NCBI GenBank assembly: GCA_026874595.1
Contig: CM049320.1
Coordinates: 21,029,714 to 21,093,713 of the forward strand
DNA from: Sipunculus nudus
Taxonomy: Eukaryota > Annelida > Sipuncula > Golfingiida > Sipunculidae
Direction: 5' to 3'
Length of the DNA: 64,000 bases
The notes beneath the pieces are model-generated. The model worked only from the letters and a program-made list of their open reading frames with translations, did no database searches and was not told the origin of the DNA. The translations under genes were made by a program, and so were the position numbers. The first letter of the stretch is position 1. Each line of letters begins with the position of its first letter. Shown piece by piece: positions 38,111-48,639 of this stretch.

Positions 38111-41100
38111 TATAGTCGGTTGAACTAAAAAGTAAAGGCCAATCTTTTAGTATCATCCATTTTGGACGACGTTGTTGACCAAAATGATTTTGGTCTCAAT
38201 AATTACCAATGAAACAAATGAGGAAAAAATAAGGAAGCTCTCAGCATGACATTTTGCTTCCGCTGCTATTTGAGCCAGCCCGGGAGGGTTTCCGGGTCCT
38301 CTGCTATGCTCTTAGCACGCCGGACATGCTTTCCATTTGCTATGACCCGGGGGCGCTTACAAGTCATGACGCCACAGTGCGATGTACACGAAATATATAG
38401 ACCGTAAGTAAAAGTGCCCGCCGCGCTGTTACCGCTCCGGTAGTTTAATGAATCTTCTAAAAATACTTCGTGTGGGCATGTTTGATAACTGTGTCAGGTC
38501 CCTGCTTCGATTTCTTCCTCTGTCCCCCACAGGTCATTTTTCATAACGGACCGCACACTTGTTGAGTGTACATTAAAACTGGGACCCAGCTGTGCTTCTT
38601 AAAATGTAACTTACAAATAAGAAGGGGTTGAAAGTGTAAATTAAACACGGATGCTAGGCGGAAGTTAGTCAGTCATGAACTTGAATGGATTGTTGCGAGT
38701 AATAAAAGCTCAGTAGCTACAAACAGTCCTTGCAGAGACATAGCACCACTCGGCTGATATAACGATATATCAATACAGGAGTTACCAATAAGATTATCGA
38801 TGACTCGGTCTATGACAGATAAATGAATGTACTTTTAACAACAAAATGAATAAACCCATGTAATTTTCATAAACTTGTACATACACATTTAATCGTGTCG
38901 GTTTTAATACGGTATTGGCTACAACTTCACCTACAACTCTTGTTTTCTTGATTTACATTCTGTCATATTTAAACCATGTTTGCCAAATCCACACATATCG
39001 CTGATGTAAACAGACGAAGGATCATTTCCCAGTCGCCATGTACTTACGGTAAAATGTACCGTTCAGAAAGATCAACATCCACTGTTGTCCCCGATGAAAA
39101 CATTTGTACGTATATTGTTTTGATTGTTGCGTTAATCATTACATTTCTAGCACAGTAAAGCATATCTACATTTGTATAGGCCTAATTATATACATGAAAT
39201 AAATAAACTCTATCGGATAAAAAATCAAAATTTGACAGCCCAGTAACAATTTTTTTATGTAACAATTTTTTTTCGGAAATAAATATTTAAGTAAATTGTA
39301 TAACGATGAATCTTTGAGGTCTACATCCATATTGTAGAAAAATAAGTGTCATCACTTCTTTTTTAAGACAACCCCTTCATTGACCGGATTAATGGAATCA
39401 GTATACACTTACATCCCAATATAAGCATCTAGATTTGTTTTCTGTTCAAACGACGAAGGCGGACAGTAAATTCTGGATAAACATGTATATTGTCTGGGTT
39501 TTTTTTTCACGAAATCCAAGACAAGTACAGAGACTGTCTGGTGAATAAATAATGGATGAACCGTCATAAGGGATGCCTTGTGGTTATCCGTATACAAACA
39601 GTCATGCTGGTAAATAAGGAAAACCCGGGCTAGTGTTTCATTAAGTAAGAGACAACGGTATTAACGACGGGCGCCAGTCTATCACATATGCAGCAGTAAC
39701 AGAGACAATTTGATATAAGCTCTCGTCTGCTGTGCGTTTTTTATGGATAACTAAGCCAGTCTCGCATAGCCAGCAGACGGCGGTGATGGTATTCTCCTCT
39801 CATATATCCCCAGGCTGTCATCACCGGCACAGGCTCCAGACATTCACAAGACAAACAAAGGCTGACCAACAGCTTGTCCTGCTAGGCGCCTACAAACGAG
39901 CTGTCCCCTTAGTGGCTTTATTTGTGGTCTGTAAATTAACCGAAAGTATCTTGTCCTAGAATGTAGACGTCTTCAATGACGGGACGACAGACTAAGTTGT
40001 TTAGATTGAACGCTGTCTTAGGTTGGACCCATGATACATTTGAAATCAATACCATGTGTTGCTATTAAGATTTATTTCCTTTTCTTTTTGATACAGAATA
40101 TTATATACAAAAACATTCATGTCGTGGTGATTAAGATGATTATAAAATATATAATTATTTTTTAATGTTCATTAATACTTTATTGGATTTAATAAAATCA
40201 AATTTAGGTTATCGCCATCTGATTTCTTGTCGTTAGCTATGAATTCATAATTATTTTAAATTATATAAAAAACAAGTGTCTCGCATTAAGCTGCTCCTCA
40301 CGCAGCGGTTACCCACGGCAGTAATTCCAGATATCCTTCGTTTAAACCGCTGCTTTGTTTAGCGTGTTTTTCGGGTTCTCAACACCAGGGCTCGCACAGG
40401 ACCAAAAATCAAACCAACAAGGGCGGTGTGTGGCATATTTTACTACGCTCTCAATGGTCTGAATACAAACATTTGCTCTGTGAGAGCCCGGGTCGTGTGA
40501 CCCGGAGACGCAGCGGATCGACTGCAGTGCAAACACGGGAGGTGAGTAATTATGATATAACAAATAAAACATTAATATGGTGATTAAACAAGGCTTACAA
40601 CTTTATCCAGAAAAGCTGTAAGAACCATTCGTTTTATTTATAGTAATCAACCACTACAGTTTCGTAGTGGCTATTTGATAATGAATCAATGAATACTTAA
40701 AAAGATATAAAAAGTAAAAAAAAACTTCACCGACATTTACTGATGTGTTCAACTAATACCAAGATATGCCCCTTGACAAATCAGCTTCTTTGATATGCCT
40801 TTTTGCATTGGACGCGACTGTGCTGTGTTCGAATCCAGCGACCCTAAAATACCCCATTTACACTAGACTTATCTTGCTCGGCCTGACCAAATCTTGTTTC
40901 GTTTGAGATATGACAAGCACGATCTTTCTTGATTGATATGAAGATCTTTTAATTTAACAGTCGTCCTCAAAAGATGTCACTGATGCGAAGGAAAATGTCT
41001 ATGAAAATCTCATATTGTAGGATATTCCATATTTATGTACAAATATACCCCCCTCCTTCACTATAAGTGGATTAACCCACTAACACCCCCAAGATAAAGT

Positions 41101-41135
41101 AGGCTATCCTGTTGGTCGAGGGAGGGGGTGGGGGA
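38111..41135. other. Gene-less stretch with a GC-rich patch
   Basis: 38260-38440 is GC-rich, with a donor-like ACC|GTAAGT near 38402 but no coding frame. A 60-codon + ORF at 38976-39158 ends in a hydrophobic segment but has no other support. An exact B-box-like GTTCGAATCC lies near 40828 without a clear A box. Confidence 0.45.
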
Positions 41136-41484
41136 CAGGGGCGTACGGTCTTTGTAATCCCCCCCCCCCACACACTTTTCAGAGAACAATATTATAATAT
41201 TGCAAATGAAATATATTAATAAATAGAATTAAAGACTTTGGATCTATTTACTAAAAATGATATATCTAAACCTTGCTTAATTAGAATTAAAAAATAACTT
41301 ATTTTCTTAAACATTATAATTATTTGAAATATGATTAAGTTTATATATATATAATTATATATATATATAGTTGAATATGTCACTCACAGACAATGAAATA
41401 TATATATATATATATATATTTGAGTGTGTCTATATATATATACAAAGTCTTCCCTCCACCCTTGAAGAAAAATTGACACCACTG
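41136..41484 (+). mobile_element. hAT-like MITE, copy 2 (349 bp)
   Basis: Ends CAGGGGCGTACGG and ATTGACACCACTG. The inside matches the reverse complement of 21771-22259, including AGAATTAAAGACTTTGGATC, the TTTGAAATATGATTAAGT core and the flanking AT runs. No convincing 8-bp duplication remains (GTGGGGGA against AGGGAGGT), so this is an older or rearranged copy. Confidence 0.7.
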
Positions 41485-41853
41485 AGGGAGGTCACTTGCC
41501 GAACAGCTGGGCAAGTAGGCACATCTGACAAGCCTCAGCCATCTTAGGCTAGTCACTCATTCAGTAGCCCACCATATTAATTAAGGAAACGGATGAAATT
41601 TAGCACCGCCAAAATTTAGTAGCCCGCAACTCTCCGTGTCCTTAGACAGATGCTTACAATGGGACAGGCAGTATGATAATTTTCGGCATTTCGATAACAA
41701 TGATTCTAAATTTGGACAGATCTTTTAATGATTTTCAACCAAATTCGGGTGTTGTATTTTTTCGTTGTAGAAATCCTAGAATGTGACTGCAACTGTGTCT
41801 AAGCCAAACAAGTGGAACAAACTTAGTCTCCTCGTACATAATTATTATGTTTG
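41485..41853. other. Spacer between two hAT-like MITEs
   Basis: No feature supported. Confidence 0.6.
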
Positions 41854-42128
41854 CAGGGGCGTCAATATAAGGGGGATGGGGGTATAGATACCCCCCCCCA
41901 CTTTTTGGCAAGGGGGGGGGGATGCTCAATATAATCATCCCCCCCACTTTTAAGAGAATAATATTATTTGAAATATGATTGAGTATATATATATTGTAAT
42001 TATATAATGGCATATATATATATACTAGAAGTATATAGGTGCAGAACGAATCTAACAGTGCTCCATTAGCCTGATGCTAAGAGCTGATACACAGAATTTA
42101 CAACGAAAACTGAACATTTTCGTTGTAA

Positions 42129-42169
<41 letters not shown>

Positions 42170-42249
42170 GTGTGTATATATATATATATATATATACATA
42201 AATACATACAAAGTCATCCCCCACCCTGGAAGAAAAATTGGCGCCACTG
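41854..42249 (+). mobile_element. hAT-like MITE, copy 3 (396 bp)
   Basis: Ends CAGGGGCGTCAAT and ATTGGCGCCACTG. Flanked by TATGTTTG (41846-41853) and TATGTGTG (42250-42257), an 8-bp duplication with one mismatch. It shares the CCCC/GGGG pairs, TTTGAAATATGATTGAGT and AT runs with copies 1 and 2. Unlike them it carries a 19-bp perfect hairpin at 42091-42135. Confidence 0.8.
42091..42135. repeat. Perfect 19-bp hairpin, 7-base loop
   Basis: ACAGAATTTACAACGAAAA (42091-42109) pairs with its exact complement at 42117-42135 around a CTGAACA loop. It lies inside hAT-like MITE copy 3 and is absent from copies 1 and 2, so it is likely a later addition. Confidence 0.9.
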
Positions 42250-43402
42250 TATGTGTGTATCCGGAATATTATAGACAACCATTATTTTCATGGGTCTCTC
42301 GACTCTTAGATACATAATCTGCAATTGTTATGGATTCTTTTAAGTTGAAGTATCATCTGCCCATATAATTTATTAAAACTTGCCGGCGTTAACCTTAACA
42401 TCCCTGTCATCACTCAAGGCCAGTCAACATCCCTATAACAATCTGACAAGTTAACTTTATTCTTTTTGATGAAGCCATTGAAATTAAATCTTTCAATTTA
42501 ATAGATTTGCTCTGCCATAAACGCGCTCTCTTCATTTTTTCTATTAATTTTTATTTGATGCAAGCATCTTATAATTTGAGTAATTTCTATACTTCAATAG
42601 TCTTGGATATCCAGTGCTGCCGGATAGCCAGGTTACCTAACTATTTCCTATTGAAATGGTTACGTAACACTCCTTTAGTGTCCATTTATGTGCTTTCCCA
42701 TTAGTTTTATTACCAACACTGCTTCTATGTGGAGCTTAATGAATGGCTTATTGTCTAGATGTACACTTTTGTTCTTGAGTGAAACCTGGCGGTTCTGCTC
42801 TGACAATGTTATATCGGATTACTATTCTTTATTCCTTTCAGGTTTATCCTGTTTTTCCATTAATACGAAAATGGCGCGTGCAAGATCAAGCAAAGTAGAT
42901 ATTACGCTGTATGTTTAATATTTTCATTACACTTCTTGTGTTTAGCTTTGTCGCTATTCATATTATTGACTGACAATACATTATTCAGTTTCCTGCGGAT
43001 ATATCTACTCCTGTATCTTGTTTATTTTTCAAAAATACAATAAACTAATATTTAAGGGGTTTAAATTATCCATACTTATGCAAATAATATTTTAGTTCGT
43101 TCACGTATTAGGCCATTTCATATGCACCTGGAAATAAACGCATGTTATCAACGTCATAATTATTTCACTTTTATATTCAGAAATAAAACAGAATTTTGAT
43201 TTACTTTACAATGGGCCTTATTTCCTGGGGGAAATATGTGAGGGGGAAATTCCAAAGGCCCGCCGACAGCATGCCCCTGAAATAAGGAAACCCCACTTAT
43301 TACCAACAAGACAAAAACAATTTTCCAGAACATTATGATTTTCTTCACTCCAGCCACATTGTTTTCATTAGTTACAGGTGTCTGTTTTGTTGTGCGCAGG
43401 GG
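42250..43402. other. Gene-less stretch
   Basis: A 65-codon minus ORF at 43160-43357 starts like a signal peptide but lies in repeat-like sequence. Nothing else is supported. Confidence 0.5.
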
Positions 43403-44114
43403 TGTTACATGTGTCTGTTAACATTCTGATTCGTGTAGCGCAGTCATGGTTCGTTACTATGGGAACCTCGCTTGTTGGGCGCTGGCTAGCGTGTGGGGTC
43501 TGAAGCGTAGAGACACAGCGTTCTTTGTTCTAGGTGTTTCAGGTCTGTTAATGTGCGTGTGTATTGTTCTTTTGAATTTTCCATGTCCAGAATTTTTGGA
43601 TGAGAAGCTATAAATTATGGGCTGTGTTTGAAGACGGCAGAGAGGAAAATACCAGAGAGCACTAAGAGTGTTACTTTCTCATCAGTTTGGGACCTTACCG
43701 ATAATTGCAGTGGTGTCAGATATTTGACGGACTTAATACAGATTTAATGCGGACTGTCTCCAGTTTGCCTTTGGATTATTACTATTTACGTGGATTATTT
43801 ATGTAAAAAGACTCTTGTTGAGCTGTGACAGTGGTTGTATCCAGAAATCAAAGCCTAGGATCCGGACACTCTGGTACTGTACATTTTTATTGTTATACTG
43901 TGTAATTGTATTGATTTAGTGTATTGTAATGTAAGGATTGTTCTAGGAATAGATTATAGTTTTTTATTAACACAAAAAAAACCACTGACTTCTTTGTTCA
44001 TTCCCCTAGACATTTCACGCTGCCTAGTGTTACAAAATCTGATTTTTTTTATCTCCGTAATAAAATTTGTGCGGATCACGAATACGTGATCTGTTGTTAT
44101 TAGGTTCCGTAAAA
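43403..44114 (+). mobile_element. LTR-like unit 1 (degenerate solo LTR)
   Basis: Starts TGTTACATGTGTCTG and ends CCGTAAAA, a decayed form of the TGTTACGG..CCGTAACA ends of the unit at 44525. A TATAAAT box is at 43609-43615. The last 250 bp match unit 2 closely (GTGTAATTGTATTGATT, ATTCCCCTAGACATTTCACG, CCTAGTGTTACA, TTATCTCCGT). No gag/pol, primer-binding site or target duplication was seen. The upstream part is more diverged from unit 2. Confidence 0.6.
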
Positions 44115-44524
44115 AATTATATAAAAATGTTAATATACAAATGATGTACAATTTACATTTGATTAAAACATTTAAACACGTTGGCTAACATTGATTATAT
44201 TTTAACGAGGCCACCGACACATGCAGTATTCTAAATTTTCTTAACTAAAGACAAATATTTATAATAATAATAAAATACTTATTACTGAATGACGGAATTA
44301 TCTTGAAATGTAAAACTTACATGTTCGATTTCCTTAAAAAACAAGGGGTACAAAACATATGTTGTTTCGAAGTGGATAAAAAGTGAGCGAGACATAACAA
44401 CTGCCAAGTTCAGAATCAAGCCCAATATACCAACAATATCTGCCCATTTGGAATGTGGTATATCTAACTTGTGTATATCGAGGGAGAAACAACATATTCA
44501 ATTGCTAATTGTTCGGCCACAAAT
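44115..44524. other. Spacer between two LTR-like units
   Basis: 410 bp with no retroviral-type internal domain, primer-binding site or polypurine tract. This argues that the two units are independent solo LTRs, not one element. Confidence 0.5.
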
Positions 44525-44799
44525 TGTTACGGATGTCTCTTTTATTGTATGTGTATGTGCAGCGCTAGCATTGGCCGTTGCCGTGACGGCATAGCCCGAC
44601 CCACGCGTGGGGTCTGACGTGTAACAGCGGTCATGCTAGTCTGGGGTATTCTCGCCTGGCCGAGCCGGACCGGCACAAGCGCGAACCCTGATATGTAGAA
44701 CCACAGCGATGTTGTTCTCGATGTTTCCTGTACTGTGTATCGTGTTAGATTTTTTGGATTGTTCGGGAATTGGAAAGTTCCCGGCTTGGGGTGAGAAGT

Positions 44800-44807
44800 T
44801 ATAAATA
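44800..44807 (+). promoter_or_regulatory. TATA box of the solo LTR
   Basis: TATAAATA, followed by G-rich sequence, about 275 bp into the LTR; its counterpart in unit 1 is TATAAAT at 43609. Confidence 0.6.
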
Positions 44808-45218
44808 GGGGGCTGTGTTTTAGTGCCGAGAGGGAGAGGAGAAAAATATTCCAGCGGACACAGAAGCTTGTAAGTCAGTTGTTGACCTTTTCCGATAAGT
44901 GCGGCAATCATAGATTTTCTTCTAAATTTGTGACGGATCTCATATAGTCTTCAGTTTGCTTTCGGGATTATAACAAGAACTTCACTTTTGGATTACGGAT
45001 TGATTTTGTGAATGCACTGGACTGTTATTCTCTGAAAAGATTTATGTGAACTGTTCATCTGGGTTGTACGTTATTAAGGACTTGATGTCGCTGCGACATT
45101 GGTGATATCAAGGTACTGTACACTTTATTTATACACTTGTATTGATTAACTGTTTTACTGTTGTTATAGTGTGTAATTGTATTGATTAAGTGTATTGTAA
45201 TATCAGGATTATTTTAAG

Positions 45219-45224
45219 AATAAA
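45219..45224 (+). terminator. Polyadenylation signal of the solo LTR
   Basis: AATAAA about 160 bp before the LTR end. The equivalent site in unit 1 reads AATAGA near 43950. Confidence 0.5.
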
Positions 45225-45382
45225 TTATAATTATTTGTTAACAAAAAAACACTGACTTTTTTATTCATTCCCCTAGACATTTCACGCCACCTAGTGTTAC
45301 AGAATCGGATTTTTTTTTATCTCCGTTACGAAATTTATGTTCGTCACGACTATGTGATCTGTTGATATTCGGTTCCGTAACA

Positions 45383-45811
45383 AAATGTGTGATTGTTGAT
45401 TGACTTTTAGGCGTGGCATTGTGATCGGTCAGCTGAAGCCATACCTACCTTGATTGCTGCCGCCTATTCATTCATTAAACTGTGTTGTATCCAGCATAGC
45501 CTTGTGACGTACTTACAGTTTGAGAATAACAGTCTTGGCATATATAAAGAGATTTCGACGAAGAGTTTATTACCTATATGTACTTCAGAATTTCCTCAGA
45601 ACAAACAAGTGGGGAGTTTTATATGGAAGTAGTTGCGATTGTCGAGGTTGGACAGAATAGTTTATACGTTTAGCAAGTTAAATAGTCCATTATGTCAAAG
45701 AAATAAATTTATGATAACGATTAGAACTAAATAAATTGTATTAATAGTAATGTTAGTAATATAACAAATTTAATTCTTATTATCGTCATTCAAATTTTGA
45801 ATGTCATCATC
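45383..45811. other. Gene-less stretch
   Basis: Nothing supported. Confidence 0.6.
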
Positions 45812-45812
45812 C

Positions 45813-45862
<50 letters not shown>

Positions 45863-45938
45863 TATTATTTATTATTATTTTTATTATTATAATTTTATTA
45901 TTATTACTATTATTATTATTATCATTATTATTATTATA
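45812..45938. repeat. (TTA)n microsatellite
   Basis: Trinucleotide run with interruptions, the complementary phase of the 17.6 kb ATA repeat. Confidence 0.95.
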
Positions 45939-47740
45939 ACTCCCTCTTCGAAAGCCAGATACATTAATTTCCGTACACATTCAAAGAGCATTTGTACCTC
46001 CTCAATAAAAACTTATTTCATAAACACATACATTACCATTTTTTTACGACAAAACATCTTGCTCCAATGAATGATATAATCTAGCAGGACCTCACCTGTT
46101 CTTCGTGGAGTTATCAATTATTTTCTGTAACCATGATTTGTCCCATCTGCTTGGCGTCGGGAACTGACATAGATTGGCATTAGATTCCTACTATGGACTA
46201 TTGTCAGACGCGCAGTTTTGCATTAGAAACAAATCTGTTCAGTCACTTCATTCTTTATCCGGAAGCTGGGTCAGGTCTTTCTCAACACCTCCATTGTAAT
46301 CTATATTTGATAGCAAAAGGTAACAATTATGAACGTAATATATTTGCGGCATCCCATATTTTCAATTCGCATACGTTAGAAGTTTGGTATTTCCTAGTAA
46401 AATATGGATAAATATATTCTACGACTTATCCAAGTTATGTTTGAAGGGATTATTTGATTAAAATTAATATTTTCAACGTTTGCTCACTTCTGTTTTATGA
46501 GAATTGCACAGCTTTATTTTATTGTATTGCTCATATTATATAATCAACAAACTGTGTGTTCCTTACTCTCATGCACCAAGCCCTGCATAAGATTTTGAAC
46601 ATGCATTGATTAATGTATATGAATTATATATAAAATATAGGCGAGAAATAGTAAAATTTAGATGCACGGGGCAGTTACACAAGTCAGCTAGGAAGGACTG
46701 TAGAATTTTTACATATGCTCAAACATCAAAAGCAGGGGAAAAGATTGATCGGATCAAATTATGAATATATCTGATAAATCTTGAACCAATGGAAATTTAA
46801 AGTGATCGTAATCACTGGCCCTCATTACTTCTTCCATGTCTGCTTTTAAGGCTCCCAACAGAGGGCGTTGAGGCGTACAGGAGTTTATTTCTATATTCAT
46901 ATTTGGGTAAACATTTTTGGTGGATGGACAAATCAATTTTGTCTCTTTCTTCTGCCATTTTCTTGCCATTCTGTTTGCGCTCGGGCTCAGTATGGCTGAT
47001 ATTCAAAAGCTGAAACCTGGGCACAATGTAAGTCCTAGCTCACAAACTTGCACCTGATATTTATTTTGACCTTAAACTTGTTTTCTAGGCCGTAGACTTT
47101 AAAGCCGGTTCCCCATTATCGCCCAGTTGTTGGCCCGTTTGTGGGTGGGTGGTTTGGGGGGGGGGGGGGGGTGTGGAGGGGGGGGGGGTGCTTTCAGTGA
47201 TCGCTGGGCGATTGCATATATATAGTCATTTTTGCCTTGACTGTATTACCCCCACCCCCACCCACCGCATAAAAAATCATTAATTCGATTTTCATCTTTC
47301 AAGAAGACAAAAAAAACAATTTTGATAAGTTTTCCTTTACTATATAGTGCCTTTACCTGTTTAGAGAAATATTATGTTAAAATCATTCTTTTCCCTGATC
47401 ATATAACATTTTTATCGAAACACACACAAAAAAAGGCAATAACAGCCCGCACTGATCTCTGAATAAAAGTGCCTGAGAACCATACTTTTTTTATTACCCT
47501 AGAGATCTGTTGATAGCAGAAGAAAAAAAATGTATTTCTTTTTAAATAGATGATTTTGCACTCGGGGGGTCTCTAAGTAGGTCAAGAAATATGGATATAG
47601 AAATAAACTCCACAAACGCGATTAAGCCTCACCTTCCTGTGAGGAAGCCTTAATTATATCAATATATCGCTATTGTATGATATATAAAACAGTATATATC
47701 AATATGTTATCCATTTAAGTTGTCCCCTCTTTTACTAAGC
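45939..47740. other. Gene-less stretch with a G-rich tract
   Basis: 47144-47190 contains GGGTGGGTGG followed by two long G runs and could form a G-quadruplex. No gene or repeat family is supported elsewhere. Confidence 0.55.
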
Positions 47741-47940
47741 ATGACAAGGTCTTCGGCGTTATGACCCAGCAGTGGGAATGATTACCTACCCAGCTGCGGT
47801 AGACACCGGGCCTGGGTGACAAAAGGATAAAAAATATAACAGGAAGTGAGTGGTACCGCCCTGTCACGTAATCCCAAGCCAAACTGGAACTCTGCAGATG
47901 TATATACTCAGGTAAAGAATGAGATAAGAGAGCATAAAAA
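47741..47940 (+). repeat. SINE family copy, tail part
   Basis: From about 47775 it parallels 59695-59840: CTACCCAGCTGCGGTAGACACCGGGCC, then a -GATAAAA- stretch, then a -TAATCCCAAGCCAAACTGGAA-TCTG-AGA block. The tRNA-like head seen in the 59.5 kb copy is not clearly preserved here. Confidence 0.55.
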
Positions 47941-48639
47941 TGCAGGCGGTTATCTCCACCAAACAAATTTATAAAAAATTAGGGACACATTAAATACAGA
48001 GTCAAGCCCTGAAAATAACATTCTCTGGGCAAAATCAATGCTACGCAAATAAACATAGAGTCATGAAAGACTATCATAAATGAAGGTGGCAACGAACAGT
48101 AAAAAGAAACCTTATTAATTTGTGGTTCATAACAAGCTTATCTTTTTTAAGTATTTGTACATTTTCTAGCAAACGCAATATCATACCTCAGGTTTCCTGG
48201 TCTTGCCATAGTAAACAGACATATCTTTGAGTGTATGTATCAACCAACTGAAGTTAAAAAATGTTAGAATATGTAAAACAGGTGAAAAAGAACTCCATTC
48301 ACTTTTGTATTCAGGCAAAATGAATGGATGGCGAAAGACAATACATCGGTGATGTAGTCGATTCCAGACCATCAAAGTCCATTCCACTAGAATCCTAGTC
48401 CAAACCAGAGTCGTTTATGTTTGAGTTTAAGTACCCCTACTTCGAGTCGGAGTCATTTTGATATGTAGTCCAAGAGAGAGTGAGAGTGCAGAATAAACCT
48501 TCTTATTAGTACAAAAATTAAAAAAAGAACTTTGAAAAGTTGCATGTGCATTATAGGTTTGTTTTAACATGCTGTACACGTGTCCTCCATCAATGTAAAA
48601 CACATTGTGGTGAATAAGTGCCACGGAAGAGGGGATGCT
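47941..48639. other. Gene-less stretch
   Basis: No feature supported before the satellite starts. Confidence 0.6.

Larger units (their letters stand above)
44525..45382 (+). mobile_element. Solo LTR, 858 bp, AAAT target duplication
   Basis: Begins TGTTACGG and ends CCGTAACA, giving TG..CA termini within an 8-bp perfect inverted repeat. AAAT flanks it on both sides (44521-44524 and 45383-45386). A TATAAATA promoter box is at 44800-44807 and an AATAAA polyadenylation signal at 45219-45224, in the order expected for U3-R-U5 of an LTR retrotransposon read on the + strand. No internal coding region remains, as after recombination between two LTRs. Superfamily cannot be assigned without pol. Confidence 0.75.

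Noticed and set aside
38976-39158. 60-codon ORF with a C-terminal hydrophobic segment
   Set aside because: Length and composition are within chance for AT-rich DNA; no supporting context.
40800-40860. Possible tRNA gene (GTTCGAATCC B box)
   Set aside because: No A box or foldable acceptor and anticodon arms at the right distance; at most an old SINE scrap.
43160-43357. Small secreted protein with a signal-peptide-like start
   Set aside because: The frame runs through repeat-like sequence with inverted GGGCCT/AGGCCC pieces and has no conserved cysteine pattern or promoter.
44115-44524. Interior of an LTR element between the two LTR-like units
   Set aside because: No primer-binding site or coding remnant, and the second unit has its own target duplication.
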